Positions 20,739-29,145 of a stretch of DNA of 58,352 bases are shown here, piece after piece. Position 1 is the stretch's first letter. Every line of letters starts with the position of its first letter. The translations under genes and the position numbers were made by a program. Under the pieces are notes generated by a model that was given only the letters and a program-made list of their open reading frames with translations, made no database searches and was not told the DNA's origin. This DNA comes from Acanthamoeba lenticulata (Eukaryota > Discosea > Longamoebia > Acanthamoebidae). The stretch covers positions 1 to 58,352 of the forward strand of contig NAVB01000004.1 in the NCBI GenBank assembly GCA_002179805.1, in the 5' to 3' direction.

Positions 20739-22356
20739 ATGTTGCGCACGCACCAGGTTGCGCGCCGGCTGAACAATGCGTGCGGTGTGTCGCATCACGG
20801 CCAGATCCGGACGTTTCCGGCTCTCACGCACATCAGGACGCTTCGTCCCTTCTCGCTTCCTTCTTCTACTTGCCATCCACGACGATTCCAATCCACATCT
20901 TCTGCCTTATCTTCCTCCACATCTGCCAAGCGTCCGGCGCGAACGCCCTCCTCTTCTGCCCCGCCCAAGGCCACAACTCCGCCCTCCTCAGGCCTTGCTC
21001 GTGCCTCACGAGCAACTGCGGCTGCTGCCAACAACAAAGTGACCACGAACACTCCTCCTCCCCCTACAACCTCGGCTCGTCGCGAATCAGAAGATGCAGC
21101 TCCTGATCGGCCAATGCGCAAGTTCGGACAGCCGACAGTGTACCACTATCCGCGCTCGCGCTCGTCCTATGGCGCTATTCGCCTCCTGGAAGCCTGTATG
21201 TTGCGGCCGAACGTGGTCGACATCACCCGCGACCCTCTGTTGCCGCGCGACATCGAGCGATTCATGGAGGAGTTGGGCATTTCTCATCCGCGCGATTTTA
21301 TGCGCACCCATGACCCGCTTTACACCGAGCTCAAGCTCGACAACCCCGAGCTCTCCCGTCACGACCTCATCCAAGCCCTACTCGACCACCCCAGGCACGC
21401 CACACCGCTTATTTGTTGCTTTTACACTTGCAAAAATTTTTTCTTTTGTATTTACAGAAATATTTATTTATAGTATTAATAAAAAATGGACAAGCCTAAC
21501 CATTGTTCATGGCAGGTTGATGAAGCGGCCAGTGGTGGACTTTCCCTACCGGGAAGGCGGCCAGAAGAAGCGGGAGTGGCTCATCGCCCAGCCGCCCCAG
21601 CGCCTGTTCACGGTCCTCTACAACGAGAGCGAGGAGGAGGCCCTCGGGCTCGCGCCCACGCCCGCCAAGGAAGAGGCGGAGAGCCCCGCCGACCGCTGGG
21701 CCCGAGAGTGGAGCCAGGCCGAGGGGCAGCACCGGCTCGTGCCCGACCCAGAAGAAGTGGCGCACCTGCGTGAGGTGATCGCCAGCGCCAAGGAGTACGA
21801 CTTCCCTGAGGAGACGGACGAGATGGCCGAGGGCGAGAGGCCCTTCACTGACGAGGACGACGGCGAGGACGACGATGAGGATGATGAAGATGACGATGAC
21901 GAAGAGGACATGACGGGCAAGCTCGACGAGGTGATGGACGAGGACGATGCCGAGCTGCTGGCCGGCCTCAAGAAATTGGGCTTTGGGCGAGAGCTCCTGC
22001 GGAGGCCGCCGTCGCGCACGAATCCCGAGCTGCGAGCCAGGACCAACGCCATCATCGTGGAGATGGCCAAGCGGGCCGTCGCCCAGATGGACGAAGAAGA
22101 CGACAACCCAAAGCGGAGGGGGCAAAAGGCCAGCGCTACGCCTCGCCGAGGGCAGCGCGGAACGGGCGTGCTGGGGGTGACCGAGGAAGAGCTGGGCGAA
22201 CTGTTCGCGCGCCTGTTGGAAGTCGAGGCCCAGGTGTCCGGGCAGCCACACGGGTCACGCCGTCGACGCTTGCCCGTTCCGCCGGTTCTCGGCCGGAAAG
22301 CGCCAAAGGGCGCTCGTGGTGGCGATGATGGTGATACGGACACACATAAAGAATAA
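20739..22356 (+). CDS. Mitochondrial-type ArsC/Spx-like (thioredoxin-fold) protein without the catalytic cysteine
   Basis: Two exons, 20739-21394 and 21516-22356, give exactly 499 codons. The first ~110 residues are Arg/Ser/Thr-rich with almost no acidic residues (MLRTHQVARRLNNACG...), a likely mitochondrial presequence. Then comes the ArsC/Spx fold: VYHYPRSRSSYGAIRLLEA, VVDITRDPLLPRDIERFME, LGISHPRDFMRTHDPLY, LIQALLDHPRLMKRPVVDF. This parallels arsenate reductase (YxNPRCSKSxxAxxLLxE, LRTxxxxYxEL, LIxALxxHPxLxxRPIV). The catalytic Cys of NPRCSKS is Ser or Arg here, so reductase activity by the known mechanism is not expected. The C-terminal 250 residues add an acidic run (~21860-21920, EDDGEDDDEDDEDD type) and a basic tail. 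The intron uses a GC donor (CCCAG|GCACGC) and is AT-rich. HPR|LMKRP is continuous across the splice, which supports the unusual donor. Confidence 0.78.
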
Positions 22357-22448
22357 GGCCTGGAACCAACGACCGTTCTCTCTTTTTCTCTTTTGCTATT
22401 TTCTTTTTCGTCGTTTTCGTTCTTCTTTTCGTTTTTTCTTTGCCCGCG

Positions 22449-22964
22449 ATGGAGCAAGAGGGGGCGACAGCACAAGAGCAGAGCACCAATGCTGCTGCTG
22501 CTGCAGCACAAGAGCAGAGCACCAATGCTGCTGCTGCTGCAGTAGGGGAGGGTCTCCTGGTGACGCATAATGACTACTGGGCCATCTCCTATGACGCAGA
22601 GCTCAAGTGCGCGGTGATTGACTGGCTTGACTACAACCCCACGGGACAGTTCAAGGCAGCGTCGGAGAAGCTGCTCGACGTGGTCATTGAAAAGGGCGCA
22701 ACACGCGTGTTGAACAACACCGAGCACCTCCGCATGATAGGCCAAGAGGAACAGAGGTGGGTGGTGGAGAACTACATGCCCCGGCTCAAGCAGCACGGCG
22801 TGCGGGTGCTGGCCATGGTCAACTCGCTTCACTACTTCACCCGCCTCGGCGCAAGCCTCATCATGTCCAACGCGGATCTTACAACGGCTCCGTCCTCTGT
22901 CCTGCTCGTTGAGTACTTTGCTGACAAGGAGAGCGCGCGCCAATGGCTCAAGGCTGCCCCGTGA
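22449..22964 (+). CDS. SpoIIAA-like/STAS-like small protein
   Basis: 171 residues, no introns, starting 92 bp after the ArsC-like stop on the same strand, behind a pyrimidine-rich leader. After a low-complexity N-terminus (two copies of AQEQSTNAAAAA) the body reads HNDYWAISYDAELKCAVIDW, LLDVVIEKGATRVLNNTEHL, QRWVVENYMPRLKQHGVRVL, LIMSNADLTTAPSSVLLVEYF and ADKESARQWLKAAP. This alternation (strand, helix, strand, W-rich helix, strand, final helix ending in ARxWL) is the pattern of the SpoIIAA-like (STAS-related) proteins common in bacteria, where partners are usually unknown. Family placement is by pattern only, so moderate. Possible bacterial origin given the missing introns. Confidence 0.62.
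   Translation: MEQEGATAQEQSTNAAAAAAQEQSTNAAAAAVGEGLLVTHNDYWAISYDAELKCAVIDWLDYNPTGQFKAASEKLLDVVIEKGATRVLNNTEHLRMIGQEEQRWVVENYMPRLKQHGVRVLAMVNSLHYFTRLGASLIMSNADLTTAPSSVLLVEYFADKESARQWLKAAP
22468..22539 (+). repeat. Perfect 36-bp tandem duplication in the SpoIIAA-like gene
   Basis: Two exact head-to-tail copies of a 36-base unit (22468-22503 and 22504-22539), each ending in a (GCT)n run. The unit is 12 codons long, so the frame is preserved, and it doubles the AQEQSTN-polyAla segment. Perfect identity indicates a recent slippage or duplication. Confidence 0.9.
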
Positions 22965-23139
22965 GCAGAGGGTTGGAGTTTAAAAGCACTAGATCATTAA
23001 AAAAAAAAGCACTCATGAAAAAAAAAAAAGCCGCGTCCTTTTACTCCTTTGCCCAGGTTTACATTCACTGGAGGCAGCCCGTGCCACTCCCTCCGCCTCG
23101 TAAAGAAGAAGCACACACTGTGAGACTGTATTCATTGCC

Positions 23140-23144
23140 AAAAA
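23140..23144 (-). terminator. Pol III terminator of 5S gene 2
   Basis: Five T on the minus strand beginning three bases after the mature 5S 3' end, as expected for RNA polymerase III. Confidence 0.78.
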
Positions 23145-23146
23145 GG

Positions 23147-23265
23147 AGGATACGACACGGTGGATTCCCGGGTGGTCGCCCACCCCAGTACTAACACCGC
23201 CTGGCGCAACTTAACTTCGCTGTTCGGATGGGAAGCGGTGCTTTCTCCGCAGTATGGCCGTATCC
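23147..23265 (-). rRNA. 5S ribosomal RNA gene, copy 2
   Basis: 119 nt, identical to copy 1 (10113-10231) except for one base: copy 1 has GTTAAGCTGCG and copy 2 GTTAAGTTGCG in the RNA sense, which can keep a G-U wobble. The flanks of the two copies are unrelated upstream; downstream both continue CC then a T run. The gene sits alone between the SpoIIAA-like and F-box/LRR genes, showing dispersed single 5S genes about 13 kb apart on the same strand. Confidence 0.97.
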
Positions 23266-23457
23266 GACAGCTTTCCGACGCCCGCGCCATGTGAAGCGTC
23301 TAACAGCCTGAAGTAATGACCAAACGTTCCCAGATGAATACCTGTTTACTTGTGTGCGTGCACAGAGGTTGATCATGCAAAAACAATTTTCACAATAATT
23401 GCGCAACAAACTCGTGCAGCCACATTAGTGACGGCCTTGTGCTGTCCGGGCGTGGCC

Positions 23458-25172
23458 CTACTCGGCGGCTGACAGTGCGGCCGTCGAAGAACGCGTGGCC
23501 CTTCGGAGCCAAACGCCGTTGGGAAGGCGCACAGACGCCAGATCGCCAGGCAGGGCTTCAATGGCCTCTCGTGTGATGCCGTCGCAGCCCCACACGTCGA
23601 GCACCTGCCACAACAGAGATTAGTCTTTTTATTTTTATGTTTTACAAAAAAATAAACAAAACATAAAAAAAAAATCACAAATAATGAAGTGCGTAGATGG
23701 CTACCTGGAGGCAGAGCGGAAGGAAGGGCAGGTCTTGGTCACTTACGGCGGTCGCGAGACGGAGGGAAAGCACGCGCAGACGGTCCGACGGGAGGTGCTG
23801 CAACAGTTGACCGCTCGGGTTTTGGTGGTCATGCCACAGGTCGAGCCGCAGCTCCTCGAGCGCTGTCAGGAATCGCAGGTCGGGGCTCACCAGCCGTCGG
23901 CTCCCCGTCAGATCAAGCGCCCGCAGGCCCGTCGGCAGGTGCTCGAGGCCTGCCCACACAGCGAACGCGTCAGTCAGGTGACACAAGTTGATGATGATGA
24001 CGATGGTTAAGATGACGATCACGAAGGAGCTGAGGTGAACCTGAGAGGCCGGTACAGCGCTCCAACGTTAGCCTCTGGAGCCCGCGCGGAAGGAATTCGA
24101 GGAAGTTCCTAAAGTCATCCTGTGTGTCGACGAGATGGAGCTGCTCGAGGCCGTCGGGCAGGTTCATCAGGACGACGCGCTCGGGACGCTTATTCGTCTT
24201 TAGTCGGTAATCAGAGCCGTTGAAAAAGAGCGCGTGAGGCCTCCACGACTGCAGGTCCGCGGGACGCAGGGTGAGCTTGAGGGTCCGCAGGGTCCGCGGC
24301 AGGGCCCCGCCGTCGACGCTGTACGAGATGGGACTCTGGCGCAAGTCGAGCGCCGTGAGCGTGGTTGGCAGCATCGCGAACAGGGTCGCGCTGTCGGTGG
24401 ACGCCAACAAGCGGCGGCAGTTCACGGCCTTGAGGCGCAGCAGGCCCGGCGGGAGGCCGCTCAAGCAGGAGGAGTTGAGGTGTTGGCAATGCGACACGTC
24501 GAGCTGCGTGAGGCCGGGCGTGACGCGGTGCAGGTGGTCGAGGTTGGCCGCGCCCTCCACGCCGCAGTAGGCCAGCCGGAGGGTGGTGAGCGAGGCCGGC
24601 AGCGATAGCATGGCCTCGGCCAGCCGCTCGGCCGGACCGAGCACGAGCGACAAGTCCAGCGACCGCAGGCGCGGGCACTCCCGGCCCAGGCACTGCATCC
24701 ACAGAGCCAAAGTGGCCTCCCCCTTGCGCAGGACCGATTCCTCATCGTCATCGTCCTTATCATCGTCATGGTGCTTCGACTTTTTCTTCTTCTTTGTCTT
24801 CTTCTTCTTCTTCTTGTCGGGGCTATCGAGCTGGTGGTTGCGTTGGCGGAGGAAGTGCGAGAGGACGAGGACGGACTGGATGTGGTCGGCCTGGGTCGAG
24901 CGCAGGCGGTAGCGATGGAGCAGGGCCAGCACGCGGGCGCGCCACCCGCGAGAGGCGTGGGTCAAGCGGATGAGGTCTCGCGGCTTGAGCCAGCCGAGCA
25001 CCATTTGGCACAGCTCCAGCGGCAAAGAAAAGAACAGCCCCGCGTTCTCTTCGTCTATTTCATCTTCTTCGTAGAAAGCGTCCAGTGGTGCCGCACCGTC
25101 GTGTTGTCCTGCCTCTGTCGGGTCAAGCTCCTCTCTTTTTCGCTTGGCTGGGCTGCCTACTTCGTCGGCCAT
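23458..25172 (-). CDS. F-box / leucine-rich repeat protein
   Basis: Candidate substrate-recognition subunit of an SCF (Skp1-Cullin-F-box) ubiquitin ligase. Exons 24041-25172, 23705-23949 and 23458-23604 splice to exactly 508 codons. After an acidic N-terminus with a KRKREELD nuclear-localisation-like patch, the F-box is SLPLELCQMVLGWLKPRDLI continuing RLTHASRGWRARV (residues ~50-85). A lysine/aspartate low-complexity insert follows (poly-K/T then KHHDDDKDDDDEE). LRRs include LRSLDLSLVLGPAERLAEAM, LTTLRLAYCGVEGAANLDHL, LTQLDVSHCQHLNSSCLSGL, LTALDLRQSPISYSV, LQRLTLERCTGLSGLEHLP, LRALDLTGSRRLVSPDLRF and LEELRLDLWHDH. LRRs of the CC type (amino-acid pattern L..L.L..C..L) fit FBXL proteins. The target is unknown. 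Confidence 0.86.
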
Positions 25173-25333
25173 TTTGGTTGGTGCGTCTTTTGTTGTTGAG
25201 TAGCGCCACTGCTTGGCTTCTTGGTTCGGGGGTAGTGTCTTCCAAGAAGAGTTCTGGCTATCTTCTCACAAGAAAATTAAAGTTTTCTTTATTGCCTCGA
25301 CCGCCCGCAAAGCGAAAGCGGGGGACAGGGAGC

Positions 25334-28129
25334 TCAGAGGAGAGGTGAGGCGGGCGAAGGCGATCGTCTCCTTCTCGGGTGGGCGTCGCCTTCCTCGGCC
25401 ACTTCAGCGTCCGCGCGCGTCTCCTCCGCCATTGGCTTGGCGTCGTCGCCGCCGTGGCTGGGCGTGAGCGGCGAGCGAGAGCCCTTGCGCTCATGGTTGC
25501 GCTCCTGCTGCGGCTCTTCCTCCTGCCGCTGTTGTTGCCGCTGCTGACGGGCGACGACGCGGTCGTCCCGCGAGTTGCCGTCGAGGTCGGCGATGCTGCC
25601 CCGGTCATCGCCTCGCTCCCGGAACGTGCGGCGCGCGTTCTCGCCCTCGCCGCCGTCACGGCGCCCATACCTGCCACCGCGCTCACGGTCGCGGTCGCGG
25701 TCGCGGTCGCCGTTGTAGGCACTCTCATCGCGCGACCGGTAGTGGTCGGCGCGGCCGCCATAGCCGCGGTCGCGGTCGCGATGATCATCGTAGCGACGCG
25801 AGCCACTACGGTAGTCATCGCGCTCCTCGCGGTCGCGGTCGCGCTGTTCCGCGAAGCGCTCGCGGTCCCACACGCTGTATCGGTCGCGCGGGTTGAACCC
25901 ACGCCTGGCTGTCCCGTCACGCTCGTCGTACAGGCTGTTGTTGTCGACGTCCACACCAGTACACGTCAGCAAGCTTTGATGACACGTGGCATAACGCGAT
26001 TGGGTGGTACGCACTTGGAGTGGCGCCCGCGGTAGCGGACACCGCCGCGGCCCTTGATGTTGCGGCCGTCACCGTCGCGTCGGTGGCGGTCCGGGACGGG
26101 GCTCTTCTCCTTGGCCTTCTCGTCCTCCTTGGCGCTGTCCTTGGACCGGTCCCTGCTCGGGCTCCTGCTCGTGCTGCCGCTGCGGCTACGACTGCGGCTG
26201 CGACTGCGCCGGCTCCGGCGGCTGCGCTTGTGGCGGTCCCTCCGCTCGCGGTCGTCATCCTCGTCCTCGTCCGAGCTGGCGTCACTGCGGCGCGACTCCC
26301 TGCGCTTCCGCCGCTTGTCCTCGGCCTTGGCGCTCTCCCTGTCGTCTTCCTTTTCCTTCTCCTCCTCCTTCTTGTCGTGGTCGTCCGCCTTCTTGTTGTC
26401 ATCATCCTCCTTCTGCCTGTCGTCGTCCTTTTTCTTGTCGACCTTGTTGTTGTCGTGGTCATCGTCGTTGTCGCGGTCGTGAGACTTGCGCCTCGACCGG
26501 CGCGAGTCGTCGCGGTCGGACTCGGATTCCGACTCAGACGAGGAGGAGCGCTTGCTGCGCTTCTTGTGCTTCCTCTTGCGGCGCTCCTCCTTCTTCCGCT
26601 TCCGGCGCTCCTTCCGCTTCTGCTTCTTCTCCTTCTTCCGCCGCTTCCTCTTCTCGCGCTCACTCTCCGACGACGACGACTCACTGTCCGAGCCTGACGA
26701 CGACGCTGACGACGCGTCACTGTCCGACTCTGTGTCCACCCACCACCACCACAACCACGCACGTTAAACACGTCAGCAAAACACGTCAGCGTGACGTCAG
26801 CAGGACAGCGGCTACGCACCCGATTCAGAGTCAGAGCGTGCGCGCTTCGAATTCTTGGACTTCTTTTGCTTCTTGTTGCTCTCTTCGTTGTCAGCTGAAG
26901 AAGAGACGACGTCGCCAGACGCAGAGGAGGACGAGGAGGCCGCGCCCGCCTGCTGGGCGGCGATCTTGGACTTCTTGATGAGCTCGCCACAGTTGGCGAT
27001 GGCCACGTGCGAGAAGGGCTTGTCGCTCTTGTCCGTCAGCTCATTCTCCACGATCTTGATCACCTCCTGGCCCGACACCACGCGCCCGAAGACGACGTGC
27101 TTCCTGTCGTCGTTCACAAAATTCATAATATAACGATGTCAGCATGACGTCAGCATCATCCCCACCAGCACGAGGGGGCAGAGACGGACCCGTCAAGGTG
27201 GGGCGTCGGCACGGTGGTGATGAAGAACTGCGAGCCGTTGGTGTTGGGCCCGGCTGTTGTTGTTGAAGTCGGTTGATCAAGGGTCAATCCAAGAAGCCGA
27301 CGGAGACTGGTGAAGATGATGATGATGATGGCACACACGAACCGTTGGCCATGGAGAGCAGGAAGGGCTCCGTGTGCTTGCGCTTGAAGTTCTCGTCGGC
27401 GAATGTGCGGCCGTAGATGGACTCGCCGCCCGTCCCGTTGGACTTGGTGAAGTCACCGCCCTGCAGGTGGTCGCCGAGGCCATCGTGTCGACATGCGGCC
27501 GCCACGTCAGGCTCACGTCACCCCCAAGGCGAGGACGAGGGGAAGGTGAGGAGGAGAAGGAGAAGGAGGAGGACGAACCTGAATCATGAAGCCCTTGATG
27601 ATGCGGTGGAAGCACGAGCCGCGAAAGTGGAGAGGCTTGCCCGAGAGCTTGCTGATGCCCTTCTCGCCCGTGCACAGGGCCCGGAAGTTGTCGGCCGTCT
27701 TGGGTGTGGCATCCGTGTAGAGCTCAAAGATTACCCGCCCGACTGGTGTCGTTGCCAACCCCAAAGAGTTAGAAGAGGCGAGAAAGCCGCAAGCGCCGCA
27801 TGAAGAAGAAAGAGGGTGCAGACAGGAGGAACGAGACAATCCACCACCCAATTCAACAAAAAGAGTTTCGTTCGAATTATTCATTCAAAAATTCGAGCAT
27901 AAGCATGAACGACGGATTGGTAAAGTGAAGAATGGTGCTTTCAGCGCAAACGCTGTGCAAAAACCCAAACACACCTAAACCATCAGACCTCACCATGTAA
28001 ATCGCGCTCCACCAACCGAAAATGCGGAACCACTCATGAGGGCAATTGATGACAAGAGGCGAGAAACGTACTGGGCTTGTTATCGATTGTGATGTCGAAA
28101 AAGGTGCGCGGGAAATCCTTGCTGGACAT
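25334..28129 (-). CDS. SR-type nuclear cyclophilin (PPIG/NKTR/Cyp95-like peptidyl-prolyl isomerase)
   Basis: Seven exons (28072-28129, 27579-27742, 27343-27460, 27190-27253, 26820-27103, 26015-26729, 25334-25934) splice to exactly 668 codons. Residues 1-175 are a complete cyclophilin: [58 protein letters not shown] (catalytic Arg in FHR), [30 protein letters not shown]. The cyclosporin-contact Trp is His (HLDG), as in PPIG-type enzymes. The remaining ~490 residues are a charged RS/RD/SK-rich tail with alternating Arg-Asp and Ser-Arg runs, which in this family contacts RNA polymerase II CTD or splicing factors in nuclear speckles. There is no RRM, unlike plant CYP59. The start ATG sits in GAGATGTCC, with coding phase intact across every splice. 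Confidence 0.93.
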
Positions 28130-29145
28130 CTCGAGCCAATCCGCCCCTTGCCGCTTGATTCTCTCACGCACAGATCAGGCCTCAACCGAAAAGGAGGCAC
28201 GAAAGAAAAAGAAAAGAAAAAGCGTTTCGCCACGGGGCTGCTGACGTCAGCAATCAACGGCCTGATGACCCTCGCAGCCAACAGCACTCTCGTGCTCTGT
28301 GGCAAATGCTTGCTGTAGGGTCTCAAGGGAGCAACAACCTCCAAGAGGTCGCGTGAGCGCCCGGGTTCTGGTGGGTTGCGGTATGAGTGGAATGCGCTAG
28401 TAAGTTCGCGTTGTTTGTGTGCCGTTTGGCTCCGTCAGTATTTGTTGGTTGCGGTCTGGTTAGCTCAGCGCCCGAAGCAGCTACAAGCACACTACGTTCC
28501 TGCCAGCCTACCTCTCGTTTCCAAAGGTACTGTTGTGCCTCTCATGGGTGTTGTGCATAAGCGTTATCATCCAAATCGGGCTGAACACAACCTCGAGGTG
28601 ATTCCAAACCTTAAGGAGGGGCGTCACGCTTTACGCGCGTGGGGCACCTGCCTCCATCTAGTGAACCCTGCCATCCCAATGTTGCATGAATTTGGGAGAT
28701 CTGGCGAAAGGTGGTGGAAAAGCACAACCCAATCCACAGAAACCGCGGCTCCCACGAAGCCACCCATATTTTGGGTCCTTTTTTTTGTTACCACCCCACC
28801 TGACGCACCTGCACACGCAACTGCACAATAGTCTCTTCTTGTCTGGTAACCTCCCTCTTCTTGGCATGGGACAAAAGACAAACAGATCTATTTATTTATA
28901 TTTTTACTTTGATTTATTGCACGAGCGATCGTGTGCAATCGCGTCGGCAACGACGCAAATTAAAGTGTTTGGTTGAGTTGCGTCGCTGCGATTGAGTGGG
29001 GCCACACTCAGATCTTTCTCGCTTCAGTGTGCTTCTTTGTTAGGTCACCCTGCCCGACCATCTACTTACAGCTGTGTTGTGACAGCCACAGCACAGGGCG
29101 AGAGAATAGGCACAACAACAGCTCGACTACTGAGAACTTCATTGC
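28130..29145. other. Divergent 1-kb intergenic region between cyclophilin and glycogen synthase genes
   Basis: No gene that I can support. A 151-codon open frame on the plus strand (28376-28831) has no recognisable motif and an odd composition; it may be chance or leader sequence. A GTTAGCTCAG stretch near 28457 resembles a tRNA D-arm, but no T-arm or acceptor partner follows. AT-rich sequence (TATTTATTTATATTTTTAC, ~28889-28907) lies about 240 bp upstream of the glycogen synthase ATG and could be promoter. Confidence 0.4.

Noticed and set aside
26054..26697. Long hydrophobic-looking plus-strand frames opposite the cyclophilin RS/SK tail.
   Set aside because: Complement of Lys/Asp/Arg/Ser codons gives Leu/Val/Ser/Phe by composition; the minus strand is an in-phase seven-exon cyclophilin.
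28455..28530. Possible tRNA (GGTTAGCTCAG-like D-arm).
   Set aside because: No GGTTCRA T-arm, no paired acceptor stem and no anticodon stem at the right spacing.
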